Positions 36,001 through 47,799 of a stretch of 64,000 bases of DNA are shown in pieces (within the stretch, counting starts at the first letter, position 1; the number at the start of each line of letters is the position of its first letter). The DNA is from Epiperipatus broadwayi (lineage: Eukaryota > Onychophora > Udeonychophora > Euonychophora > Peripatidae): the NCBI GenBank assembly GCA_028023455.1, contig JAQFVV010000181.1, positions 260,501 through 324,500 of the forward strand. The letters are read 5' to 3'. The translations under genes were made by a program, and so were the position numbers. Below the pieces are notes generated by a model that was not told the origin of the DNA, searched no databases, and saw only the letters and a program-made list of their open reading frames with translations.

Positions 36001-36201
36001 AATAGTTTTAACAAGGCTGTAAACCTTAGCAATGAGCGTCTGAAAAAATTGTCACTAGGGACCTCTGTAGGTCTTTAAAACACATGCTTACGCTCTCTTT
36101 TCTTCATAGCGTAAGCATGTGTTTTAAAGACCTACAGAGGTCCCTAGTGACGATTTTTTCAGACGCTCATTGCTAAGGTTTACAGCCTTGTTAAAACTAT
36201 T
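36001..36201. repeat. Near-perfect 94-bp-arm palindrome
   Basis: Arms 36001-36094 and 36108-36201 match with one mismatch around a 13-base loop. The sequence is clearly richer in G+C than its surroundings. It belongs to the same family as 1551-1809 and 51262-51350 but is far better preserved. Confidence 0.95.
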
Positions 36202-36439
36202 AAATTCTTTATGTTTTGAAAATGCATACAAGGAAAATATATTATTATTATTATTATTAAAAAGAAAAAGTTAAAGTAATTAATAATCATAATAAAAACA
36301 ATATATTGATAATAATTTTAATTTGTTAAAATAAAAGTATGTTTATTTATTGATTTTAGTAAAAAAATATTTACTTTTACATGAATATAAATTGAAAAAG
36401 AAATCAATGACATCCATAGCACTTTCTAATTTGTTACGA

Positions 36440-36676
36440 ACTTTTTTTTAGGTCTTCCACTATCGAATATTTTTATAATTATAAATAGAAATTTATTTTT
36501 AAAAAACCTTTGTTCACTTTTATAATCTGACAAATTATTAATATACTTTTTACAAATAAAACTAAAATGAATATGTTAAAAGATAAATATATTTTTACTG
36601 CTGATTCTGTAACTGACCAATCAAAAGTTTAGAGTTTTAACTCACTTGTCCAATTGGTGTTTCTACACCTAAAGGG
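36440..36676 (-). mobile_element. piggyBac-like transposon, truncated diverged copy
   Basis: Aligns to about 34040-34289 of copy 2: AAATAGnAATTTATTTTT, TTAATATACTTTTTA and CTGACCAATCAAAAG match the equivalent positions. It ends AAAGGG followed by TTAA (36677-36680). The other two thirds are missing or unrecognisable. Confidence 0.75.
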
Positions 36677-36680
36677 TTAA

Positions 36681-37540
36681 TAAATTTTCCATTTGAACTT
36701 TGAAATGTTATTTAATTATTTATTGTTATTTTAGTGGTAGAATAAAAACATTCACTTGGTAAACTTTTATTGTATATTTATTTCAGACTAGAGATAAAAA
36801 AATATTTACTAAGTCTGTGGAATTAAACTTATTTATTCTTTTTGTCTGAAAATTATTACATGACCATGTACTATAAAATTAATATTCCATGATAGTAATG
36901 AAATACTTATTTAATATTTATTGTGAATATTTTTGTTTAACTATGATCTGTAGTAAATAACTAAAAAAGTTGTATATTCTATAAAAGAAAAGGAAAATGC
37001 TCTTTAGTGAATTATTATTCAAGTTTATTATGCAATTAAATTTATTAGAAGTCTGCTCTATATAACTCATTATTATTTTTATCATTAGTATAATTAAAAA
37101 AATTAATCTGTTCTACAATGAAATCTGCATTATATCTAACAAATATATGTTTATGTACCTTATTATTAAGATATATTTTCCATGAAATGATTGAAAAGTT
37201 AATATATTATTTAAGTGATTGCCAAAACTCTATTTAAGTAATCTTAATAAAAACTGAATTCCCATTAATCTCATTGTATGCTCATGTTCATTAGAAAATC
37301 CGCTGCTTATAGGAAATATTTTGAATGTTGTACACACAATTTTAAATTTGCCATGTTTTTCAACAAAGCAAAGATAGTATCATGTTGAATGGTAGAATCT
37401 TCAGGATGAAAGATTTAATTATGTATTTTGATAAACTTTGTATAATTTTAAAATTAAACTTTATGGCATTGTAATTTACCACATATTTTATTAATTTAGC
37501 TTGCGCTTTACGGAAAAAAGTGAAGCTTGTCTAAATCTTA
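36681..37540. other. AT-rich DNA, nothing recognised
   Basis: No coding or repeat signal seen. Confidence 0.6.
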
Positions 37541-37550
37541 CAAAGTTCTA

Positions 37551-37590
37551 TGGCTTAGCGCTTTCGGAGACCTTGAGTCTCCATAATCAC
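37551..37590 (-). ncRNA. Hammerhead-like hairpin relic
   Basis: The minus strand has a strong stem GGAGAC/GTCTCC (37566-37582) followed at once by GAAA (37562-37565) and GCGCTAAGCC. The expected CUGANGA before the stem reads ATTATGG, so the core has decayed. A second copy of the same layout is at 49052-49090. Probably PLE pseudo-LTR debris. Confidence 0.45.
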
Positions 37591-40295
37591 ATATTTTATT
37601 TTAATTATATTATACATTTTGTCTGATACATTTTTATGCATTATTTGTAAACCATAATATCCAAAAGTTTAAATAATATTTACTATTTTATAATACTATA
37701 TAACTTTAAAGTATATGAATGCATATGTTCAGCAGAACAAATGAAAATGGTATATATTATTATTTCTTACTTCAGGCCATGCTTTATTATTCCAGATTTG
37801 GTAAATATTTTTGTCATTTTTACACTTCAGTTAATTTTATATTTGTTTCGTAGATTGCAGCATTGGTCTTTCTCTTGTTTTATTGTGCATGATTAACTTT
37901 TCATTACATTTTCCAAGAGATTGTAGCTATGTCTATCTCTAGTGGATATTTTATTGTATTTTTCCAAAAGATTGTACCTGTGTTTCTCTCTTGCAGATGT
38001 TTGTTTCACTAGCACATTTTATAAAAAGATTGTTGCTGTTATTCTCTCTTATTAGAGCATAACCTATAAATGATATATTTTATGTCGTATATTTAAGCAT
38101 AAATGCTTTATTAAGGTAGCTATTACTATTTCTAATATATTTTGATGATTTATTCTCATTTTCCTTAGGTTCAGAGACAAGGACCTAGCATAATTTTTGC
38201 CCTCAAAATGTAAATGCTCCCTTTTGAGTTTATGCCATAATTTAGGTTCATTGTCTTACTTATCTTTACCTCTCAGATGTATTATATCATGTATATCTTC
38301 TATGAAGCCATGTGTGGTAGAAGCCATGTATTGTGTACACCATGATTTTACTTTTGACAATTGATATTATTGTTTGTTCTGAGGAATGTCATCTTTTCTT
38401 CTGTTACACTCTTAAATACTATGAATGTGGGTTATGGGTGGTTTTAATGTGTAAGTCTGTTTTGCTGTACTTTTCTAGCAATGCAGAATATAAAAATGAA
38501 AAATATTTATTTTAGATATTAAAAATTGTATTCATGGACCTTAATAAGTGATATGCATCATTTTAGAATTTATTTCATCACTGGATTGATAAGATGTGTT
38601 TAATGTTTAAATATAATCATTTTTGTAACAATATCATGATATTATTGTAGTGTAAAAATGTAGAACTTCTTAAGATAATGCTAATATTAAAAAAAGTTTT
38701 TATTAGTGAAATGAAGATAATAGTCAACTATTATTTAATCTGTATATTTTATTTTATTTTAATTTGTAAACTTTAAAAAGTATTTCCCTCTGCAGTGAGT
38801 TGTATAGCATAATGTCTAAGTAATTTATGTTGAAATATGGTACATTCCAAGATTGTTATTTATTTGTTTGTTTTTTTATTGTCAAAACAAATGTTTTTAT
38901 TGTTAACTATGTCTTATAGTATTTATATCATCATTAACACATATCCAGAAATATTGACATTATAAAATCTATTATACAGTTCTCTTATATGTTGGTCATT
39001 AAGAGTACATGAACATAAAATAGAATATAATAATCACTTTGTTTACATTGTTCTATGTATGTGAAGAAAGGATATAATAGATAGATAATTAATTTTCCTA
39101 AATTGAAATCATCATTTTAGCCAATGGCATGTAATTAAAAGAAGACTGCTTTAGTGCTAAAATTATTGCTTACTTTATCCAGAAGATAACTGTTGACTAT
39201 ATATCATAAATTTAAATGCTTAAACTCTCTCAAATTTATAAAGAAATATTTAGTAGGCCCTATTAATATGATATTCTGAATAGTCATAAAAATTCCTTAT
39301 CCATTTATTATGTCTGAATGCAATCCTGGTATTTTTTATTCCCAATTGAAAGTTTTTTATGTATTTTACTTTAACTAAAATATTTTCTGTAAAATTTAAT
39401 ATTATTATTGTCAGTTAAGTACATCATATCTCTCATATTATTACTAGGATTCCATTAATTGCTTAATAAGTCTTAAATAAAAGAAAAGAATAAATTTTAA
39501 TATTATAAATATTTAATTAAAGAACCCTGAGATTTCAATATAATATAAATGAATAGTAAAGAAATTGTTTTGCAAAAATCCTTTTAATAAACAATATGGC
39601 ACAAAATATAAGAAACCTATTATTCATTATTAAAAGATTTGAAATGTGGATCTGATCATATCAATGAATTGCTAATGATTATTATTATATGTATTGTAAT
39701 GGGGATGGGATGTTTTGAAAGAGATTTAATACAACCTAACCATTTTATGATATATGCTTTCAATATTAAGAACATTCTTGTAATTTGTAAGTATGAGAGT
39801 TTTCTGGCTCTTAAAATTTATTAAATGCTGCATATTATATTGATAATATTTATTTATCGTTATCCTTACCCTCGTGCCTTTTTTATTACAGCATATATTA
39901 TTCGGTTAAATCTCTTTAAGCTTGTCATTTTCAGGCACATTATATCTCAATTGTGTCATTGTTGATTTCAAGAAAATTATTGATCTATAAAATTTTTGGT
40001 TTTATATAATTAGATTCCAACCAGTCACCACTTAAACATTCGCAGTAAATATAATAATCAATATTTCTCACTGCTGTCAAGGCAACCTTCTCACCTTTTT
40101 AATAGCAAGAATGGAAATCCATTCTTACTAATGGTACATTGATATATATATATATATGGACACTTAAAGATTGTAACTTGACTACAGAGTATGAAATATT
40201 GTTACAATGAAATTTGAATAAACCTTTTTAAACATGAATAAACATGTCACTATAATGCAGACTAATAAATAGTCATATATATATATATATATACA
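37591..40295. other. AT-rich DNA, nothing recognised
   Basis: Slightly less biased stretches near 37850-38480 hold ORFs of about 60 codons that show no recognisable motif. A (TA)n lies at 40140-40156. Confidence 0.5.
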
Positions 40296-40301
40296 TCAAT
40301 A

Positions 40302-40327
40302 GTGCACTCTATTATCTTTTTTTCATA

Positions 40328-40365
<38 letters not shown>

Positions 40366-40392
40366 TATGAAAAAAAGATAATAGAGTGCAAT
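40302..40392. repeat. (TA)n flanked by a 29-bp perfect inverted repeat
   Basis: GTGCACTCTATTATC plus TTTTTTTCATATGA precedes the TA array, and its exact complement follows it, so the whole 90 bp can form one hairpin. Confidence 0.85.
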
Positions 40393-40667
40393 ATTAATGA
40401 AAGCATATATGCATAGTTAAATAATATTTAATATAGTTGAGTTATAAAACCAAATAACATTACCAAACAAAATTTATGTAAATAAATACCTAATGAATAC
40501 ATTGAAGTTTCTTGAACTTTTTCTAATTGGTTTGCTTTGGGACTTAAAAAAATAGCATATTGTATATATATATATACACCTGGGTCTCATTTTATGTGGA
40601 CTTATTTAATGCGATTCATTTTTCTTCTTAATATCTTTGTATGCGGTTTTCTTTTATGTAATAAAAA

Positions 40668-40790
40668 TTATTAGATCAGAAGTCGAGTTCTGATAATGTG
40701 CTATTACTTTAAATATTATAAATTTTGCACACTCACACATCATATTTAAAGTAATAGTCCATTATCAGAGTTTGACTTCCATCTAATAAT
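40668..40790. repeat. Inverted repeat nested near the left end of the Tigger-like element
   Basis: About 50-bp arms (ATTATTAGATCAGAAGTC... against ...GACTTCCATCTAATAAT, centre near 40730). Either a separate MITE or an internal palindrome of the host element. Confidence 0.7.
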
Positions 40791-41451
40791 TTCAATATTT
40801 TCAGTGCTTTATAATAGTACTGTAATAGATTTTATGCAATAAAGAAGTTCATAATTCACTTAAAATCAGAATTTCCCCATTTTATATACATACATTAAAT
40901 TTTTCAAGAATATAATGTAAATCTGTTCAAACATTATAGATGAAAAATACTATGTATGTTGTTGTTTTTGCATTTTAAATCACGTTCTATTTTTGCTTTT
41001 TATAAAAAGAGTACATAATCAATTAATTATTTAGTGTCCACAAGTTTATTTTTAAAAGGTGAGTAACAGCAATGGGCACAATTAAAATTGACAATTAAAA
41101 TCTGATTTTTAATTGCAACTAACAATTTAAAAATTACGTAAAGTGATCTGAATTTAAGGTGTGTGAAATGATGAAATTTGATTTTTAAACGGAATTGAAA
41201 ATTAAAAAATTAAAGACAAAAATAAGAATTTAATTTGTAATTAAACTTTGCCCATCAGTGGTGAGTTGGTGTCTTTTTATTATCATAAGTCTAAGGTCTT
41301 ATTTTTATTTTAAACTTTTAGTTTACTCCAATGGAGAGGAAAAAAACACCCAAGAAAATGAATTTCTTTGGAAACAAAAATTTCAATTTTAGATCACTTA
41401 GTGAAATGGGAAGGATCAACAGTGATTGAAAAATGTTTTAGTTGTATTTTC

Positions 41452-41507
41452 TCTTGACTTCATTTAAGGAGAAGCTACAGTACCTCACATCACATCACAT
41501 CACATCA
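41452..41507 (+). repeat. (ACATC)n with a conserved flank
   Basis: Tandem CACAT units at 41485-41507 preceded by CTTGACTTCATTTAAGGAGA. The same flank plus repeat recurs at 59988-60034, so this is the 3' tail of a dispersed element and not an independent microsatellite. Confidence 0.6.
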
Positions 41508-41881
41508 TGATGAATCTGATGTCTCAAATAGCAATACTGATTAAAGTACCATACATGTATGAAAAAAATGTAAATTACACATGAAAATATATTGTTTTGA
41601 ATAAAATTAAATACTGCAGTTAATAAAAAAGTAAAAAAAGTTTATCTTGCATCAATTTTTTTAAAATTTGAAATTTTTTATTAGTCATGTTTTATTTTTT
41701 TTATTTTTTTTTATGCAAATTTTAAAGTAATTTTACGTTGTTGCTTTGTTTTTATACGATTTTCAAAAATTGTGGTAACCTATCCCCCATTTTTCAAGGT
41801 AAGTTAAATCTAGTTTTGTGCGATTTCTTTTGTGCACATTTTTGAGGAACCTATCTACCACATAAAATGAGACCCAGGTGT

Positions 41882-42599
41882 GTGTGTATATATATATATA
41901 AATTATTTTTTAAGTAAAATAAATTGACTTTAAATTAATAGGTGGTAAAACTAAGAGAAATATACATTTTGATAAACCTCATATTCTGAATACTAAACTA
42001 TTTCAAGCTGATTCTCATGCTTCATATCACACTCAGTCATGTTACACTTTGAGATCGAACAAGTATTTTTTCAAGAGTTTACCTTGACAATGGCTGATCC
42101 TAGTTCATCGAAATATAGCTATATAATAAAAAATAATATATAGTTTTACCCAAAAAATAATTTATCTACATCATACAACTGTGAAAACATTAAATATATA
42201 TATATATATTGTGCCGGATTGATTTACGATTCAATGGTTTTATTACTAAAATTAAAAAGGGAAAAGAACTTCATTTTCATTAAATATCTAAGGCTCAATT
42301 TTTTTTATTATTATTTAAAACACATACGCATTTATATTTAAAGTAGATCATTTAATGTTTATAAAATTGATTTTAAAATAGTTTACTTTCACTACTTTGT
42401 TTATAAAATTAATTTTAAAATAGTTTACTTTCACCACCTGTTTAAATCAATTTGATGAAAAACAGACAAGCTTGCTAATTATATATTTCTGTTGCTTTTA
42501 TTTTAGTCATATTTTTAAAGTTAATTCTAAAAAAAGCGGAGATTTAGTTTTGTATTTGTCGTTTTTGTTTCAATTATCCCTGGTTGGAATTCTTAAATT
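41882..42599. other. AT-rich DNA, nothing recognised
   Basis: (TA)n at 41887-41901 and 42195-42210. A 34-bp direct repeat TTTATAAAATTnATTTTAAAATAGTTTACTTTCACnAC occurs twice at 42358-42438. Confidence 0.55.
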
Positions 42600-44059
42600 A
42601 GATTGAGCGGGAAATTAATATTTGCCCTGCCTGAAATATAGAATGGACACTAATGAAAGTTTTTCGCAGGAAATGTAGCGAGGCAAAAAGAGCCTGCCAA
42701 TTTATATAGAGAGGAGATTCAGTATAGAAAGAAGACACTTGTATTATGACCTGCTAAAAACTTAAATAATTATTGACAAACTTTGTTGCTGTGCAAGATG
42801 TCAAAATCCACCACTGTGAGTTTTGCCATCATTAGAATGTCTGGCTAATTTAAAACAAAGGACAGACCCTCGCCTACCAGCTCTTCTTTAGTCATGCCAT
42901 GAACCTCGAAAATAAACACTGCCTCTACCTTGCTGCTGTCAAAGGACCTGAAAGATGAACTATTATCAAAAGTGTGCACTCGTCACTAAATCACTAGGAC
43001 TCTGCCTTACCATAAGCTAAACTTTTTCCTATTCTAGCCAGCGTAAATAAATTGTGTTTAATTAAATCTCCACTCAATCTAATGATAAATATGTTTTAAA
43101 ATGGTATTAATTGTTTTTTTAATTATTTATTATCTGTATGTACTCTTTTCTAGTTTTTAAAGTGTGTCTTGGAATCTTAGTTTTAAGATTCCAAGTTTGT
43201 TTGCAATTTTCGTTTATCAGAGGGTACATTAGGAGATTGTATTTTATATGTTTAATATATACATGATTATTTCATTATCTATTACAAAACGCATTGGCAG
43301 TTTTCGTAGTCTTTATTTATTCACCTGCCCTTAGTTGTAAAATAAAGAATCTTTAAGCATGTTTCATTTGCGCTTTTTGTGTAAACAACAAATCTTTTTG
43401 CTGGCTATTTGTCAAGTTATTTCTTCAGGTTGTCTGAAAGTAGTCATTTCTTTTTGGATTACATAAGATCGTAATCATATATCTTTTGCTGTCTTGTGTG
43501 TGAGATCAACCACGTTTACTTTGAATGTAGTATTATGCGCAGCAGTCCTGTGGTGTTTTAATGACAGTAATTAGAATATTACTGCTCGAACATTCGTACT
43601 GGTTTCATTGATTTCCGGTGGGATAATAACTGTTTTATTATCTCTGATTTAGAAAGCTAGAGTTGTTGTTTGTTTTTTTTTGTAATGTTACAGCTGGCCA
43701 GCATGAAGATATTATCCTAACCATTTCATATATTTTAAGTGAGAGAATGTTGCTGCCAAAATGTTTAATGTCTTCATGTTTGTCGTACTCTTGTGCACTC
43801 TCTGGTAAATACGCGTATGTTACTATAAGCCACTTTTGTATTCGTGGCTAGATGTCTTCACCCTATTGCACAACTTTTAATAAAATTAATAAATTGTTTA
43901 AACTTAATTTGGCTGACGTTTGTCTTTGTGTTTTGATTTCTCCACTGTCTAAACAATATTTAGGATATCTTGTTTCTTCCTGAGTTTAGTCCAGTGCATT
44001 CACGTTCGCATATCCTGTCCACCCTTAAAATAAATGTCTAGTTCCTATTTTAGGACTAG
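42600..44059 (+). repeat. Possible LTR ending at a TGGCGCC primer site
   Basis: The region is distinctly less AT-rich than its flanks. Near 43880 there are AATAAA signals followed by a GT-rich stretch, and at 44060 the sequence TGGCGCCCCAGTGG begins. Its first eight bases equal the start of the tRNA-Lys primer site at 26282-26299. No pol follows and no second LTR was found, so it would be a remnant. An alternative is an untranslated exon. Confidence 0.3.
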
Positions 44060-45369
44060 TGGCGCCCCAGTGGTCAGTATATGTGAATATCAAATATCTT
44101 TCTCCCGTTACAATATATATATATTAATTTTGGTTAAAAAAAAGGTATTTAAATTTAAATTGATTGGAACATATGCTCATTCTATAGATGCTCACTCATA
44201 CAACTTTAAGATAATTACTCTAAATGCCTGCTTAAGAATAACATACATTATATGAAAGTTATTTCATAATTACTCCATATAGAAGTTTGCTTTTTACATG
44301 CATTTTATAGTCATTTGTTGATATGCATTTTATCTAAGAACTTAAGGAGAACTTTTGAACAACTATTTTAAATCAACACTATAAATAATGTTAGTCTTAT
44401 TAAAATTTCTAGATATTCAATATAACATTTACTGCAATCATAATTATTAAATCTGCTTAAGAGAAAACACATCTCCATACCACCAGGAATAAGTCTTTAT
44501 CAAGTCATGAAAAATTTCTAAAATAAATAGAATGACAATTATCTAAATAAGTTTAATATTTGCAATTATTATATTATATAAATAAAATATTTTGTTCAGG
44601 CTTACTTGATTTTTATTATTATAGCAATTTTATAATAGTCTCAGGGTTTCTACTTTTCTATATAATAGGACACATAATTGTTAATAGACATTTTAAACAT
44701 CTTTCCTTGAATTGAAAATGACAATTAATTCTAAATATATCTTTTATTAATTTACAATTACTCCATTTCATGGTAGGAATATTTATTTCATTCTTGAAAT
44801 AATATTATTATAACATCTATTTTAACATAAATATGCCTGTATACTAAAATACAATAAAATTTTGATTTTTTAGACATTTCTATTAAATTTATGTTCATCT
44901 ATCCTTTTTAGAAATATAAATAAAAAATTTATTAATAATAGGTACATGTTTGTAAATTATAATTTATGTTAAAGGTTACATGTATTATTATATGCACGTA
45001 TGTTTCTTTTTTTTAAAAAAAATAATAATTAATTAATACGTTACAATTTTTTTGGCTATATTTAATTCTAAGAAATTTTTTTATTGCTTCTATTTCATTT
45101 AACTTTTTAAAATCTGAAGTTTTTTGCTTATTCAACTCATTTGGAATTCAACAATAGAATGTTTTCAAAATTAAGATGATTATTTCTTTGATTTTTAATT
45201 TAAAGCATTTGAATTTGTAAAAAAAAGAGACAAAATTTCTTTGTTATTATTGAAACATGTCTTATGCTTTTGAAAAATTCAGGTAACAAAAAAGAAACTT
45301 TTGCTTCTTTTTAGTCTTAATAGATGATGATGTAGATTTGAAAAAAATAAAATTCATTATCAGAGTGGT
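44060..45369. other. AT-rich DNA, nothing recognised
   Basis: Short ORFs without motifs and poly-A/T runs. Confidence 0.6.
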
Positions 45370-45965
45370 AAAATGTTGTGAGTAAATTTAAAGTATGGTG
45401 TAAGAAATAAGAGGGAACAAGATTCACTATGGAGTTCATGAAAAAAGCAGTTTATTATGATTTTTTTTTTTGATAAAAATGCTAAACAGAAATAGACATG
45501 GAAAAACGTAAATAAAGAAATAAAAGAATTGGATTATATTTTGACCAACAGAAAATATGTACTTAAAAATGGTGTTTTAATAGATTCAATACAGAAAATA
45601 ATCATCTAATATTGAGATATAAGATGTAAAACTATAGATACAAAACTATTAAGAAAGTCAATATTGACAATAAATATTTCTAAACTTCAGAAACACTCCA
45701 ATATATTTAAATTAGAATGAAAATTATTTTAAAATATTAATAGTCTGTGAAAATGATTCAGACTCTTGATTGAAATAAATAAAAAGTTAAGTTATACTCT
45801 ATCAAAAAGGGTAAAAAAGATAAATTGTCCAAAAAATAGCAGTTTGCAAGTAAATTTTTTTTGAGACTATACAATGTATGAAGAAAATAAGGAATATATA
45901 TATATTTTTAATGGGTCATTAAGAAAAACTGAATATCTAGAGTTTTGTAAAATATACTAAAAAGT

Positions 45966-46199
45966 TATTAAATGGGCAAAACTCTCCAAACAGTAGTGCC
46001 ACTCTGTGCTAACCAGAGTAAGACCACAAGCCAGAAACTAGTCTGAGGATATTGCATGAGTAAGCAATAGATGCGGATTTTATGCACAAGCCTTTTGGCA
46101 TCCATTGATTACTCTGGTTAGCACTAAGTGGCACTACTGTATGGAGTGTTTAGCCTGTTTAATAATAGTTGTGCTAGCAAAAACGATGGTGATCATGTG
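45966..46199. mobile_element. Inverted-repeat element 'IR-H', copy a
   Basis: Arms AACTCTCCAAACAGTAGTGC... and its complement ending GGAGTGTTTAGCC. One side extends to GATCATGTG. Flanked by a 12-bp direct repeat ATACTAAAAAGT (45954-45965 and 46200-46211). The centre holds CAAGCCAGAAACTAGTC, the right half of the hammerhead-like motif; the left half is deleted. Confidence 0.8.
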
Positions 46200-47009
46200 A
46201 TACTAAAAAGTGTTAATAATGATATAAAAAATATACCTGTGAATTAGCAAGTAAAATCTCAAACATATAAAACATTTTGGAATCGGGTGGAAAAGATTTC
46301 TGCTATAAAAAGAAAAGGTAGAACTATTACTAAAATAAATGACATAGTGTGTGAAAAGTTCTATAAAGAATTATATATTAATAAAGAACAAAAAGTATAC
46401 TTTATAATTGTTACATCGTCTAAATAGCTGGGTATTTTAAATGAAGTGGGAAGACATGCATTTAAATCTATAAAGAGACAAACTTCAGAAAATGATGAAA
46501 TTGTAATTGGTATTTTAAAAAATGCAGCATGTAGGGAGGACGAATATGAAAAAAACATTATGCCAAATGTTTAAATAATAAAGATGTACCAATGATTTCA
46601 AGAATGCAGAGTGATATTTATATTTAATGAAAGTTGATAAAAAATATTGACAATTACAGACCTATCACTTTATCAATTCTATACCAAATGTTTACTAAAG
46701 TAATTACGATACATCTGCAGAAAACTAAATTCTAACAAAGGTAATGCTGAAATTAAAAGTCATTTTAGGACAGTGGGTAGCATCCATGTATTGAGAGAAG
46801 TTGTATGGACAAAATAAATATGAATTACGACCATATTTTTTTACATTTGTAAAGTGTGAAAAAGCAATTAGATTTTATAAACATTTTCATGGTATTTAAA
46901 GATTTTATGAAGATATAGACTTAGAATATTTTTATATTCTAAAGAATATTTATTAAAATGCCACAGTAGTGAAGATAATAAAGATGATTTTAATAAGATT
47001 AATATTAAT

Positions 47010-47539
47010 CACGTGACCACCACCTCTTATGCTTGTGCATAACTGTTGTTAAAACAGGCAAAACTCACTATATATATATTGCCACACACAACAAGCTATA
47101 GTAATCAATGGATGTAATCAATGTGATGTTTATTGGCTTAAAACCAATCCTGCCTAATAGTATAGTGATGGCTATGGTTATTAAAGAACCAAAGACACCA
47201 AAATGTATGGGTACTGAACTGGGTTCAGACCCATATGACTATATAAGCTAATGGGCTTGGATTGAAAACATTAAGGTGTTTTCAGTTTAAGACTCATAGT
47301 TTTGTAGTTAAATGGAGATAAAAGGTGGTTGCTGGAGGGTTGCATTAGATCCTAAGATCTAGGTGCAGTGCTCTCAGATCCAAGGCTCCTCACTGATAAA
47401 GGCCATAAGCCAGAAACTAGTCTGGGGATATTGGATGAGTAGGCATTAGATGGGGATTTTATGCACTAACCTTCTGGCATCCATTGATTACTCTACCTTG
47501 TTGTGTGAGGCCATATATATAATGAGTTTTGCCTGTTTT
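47010..47539. mobile_element. Inverted-repeat element 'IR-H', copy b (longest)
   Basis: 530 bp flanked by a 15-bp direct repeat AAGATTAATATTAAT (46995-47009 and 47540-47554). Arms carry AAAACAGGCAAAACTCA...CACACAACAAG and complement. The left side has an additional CACGTGACCACC...GTGCATAACTG segment not present on the right. A roughly 240-bp unique middle precedes the hammerhead-like motif at 47386-47428. Long, variable-length target duplications are typical of target-primed reverse transcription, not of cut-and-paste MITEs. Confidence 0.85.
47386..47428 (+). ncRNA. Hammerhead-like motif with CUGAUAA core (copy b)
   Basis: Stem I CTCCTCA (47386-47392) pairs with TGGGGA after the cut site (six pairs including one G-U). 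The core CTGATAA is at 47393-47399, stem II is GGC/GCC, GAAA is at 47413-47416, and C-TA-GTC (47417-47422) gives a GUC triplet with a one-pair stem III. Position 8 of the core is A instead of the catalytic G, so natural activity is doubtful. Confidence 0.6.
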
Positions 47540-47581
47540 AAGATTAATATTAATAAGAGTGGTACAGGGTGATTGCATATC

Positions 47582-47799
47582 ACATGATCACCATTTCTTA
47601 TGCTTGATCATAACTTTTATTAAAACAGACAGTGCTCATATATTCAACACTCCTCACTGACAAAGGTCCCAAGCCAGAAACTAATATGGGGATATTGGAT
47701 GAGTAGGCACTGGATAGGGATTTTATTCACAAGCCTTCTAGCATCTATTGATTACTCTGGCATGCACTGAATGGCACAACTGTATGGAGAGTTTTGCCT
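47582..47799. mobile_element. Inverted-repeat element 'IR-H', copy c
   Basis: Flanked by a 13-bp direct repeat GTGATTGCATATC (47569-47581 and 47800-47812). Left end ACATGATCACCATTTCTTATG, right end GGAGAGTTTTGCCT. A hammerhead-like motif (CTCCTCA, CTGACAA, GAAA, AATA, TGGGGAT) is at 47650-47693. Most of the left arm's inner part is missing. Confidence 0.8.

Larger units (their letters stand above)
40576..41881. mobile_element. pogo/Tigger-like DNA transposon remnant
   Basis: Perfect 24-bp terminal inverted repeats (ACACCTGGGTCTCATTTTAT..., 40576-40599 and 41858-41881) bound 1306 bp. Subterminal sequence with repeated TACGATTTTC/GTGCGATTTC and GAACCTATC motifs resembles Tigger-type ends. It sits between TA-rich flanks. 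No transposase ORF remains: a short MERKKTPKK-like start at about 41330 ends quickly. Classification is from terminal style only. Confidence 0.6.

Noticed and set aside
38333-39824. Two 60-codon plus-strand ORFs as candidate exons.
   Set aside because: No splice-site pairing or protein motif; length is within chance for this much sequence.
43663-43851. 62-codon ORF in a less AT-rich patch, preceded by an AG.
   Set aside because: No motif or homology recognised and composition is explained by the possible LTR.
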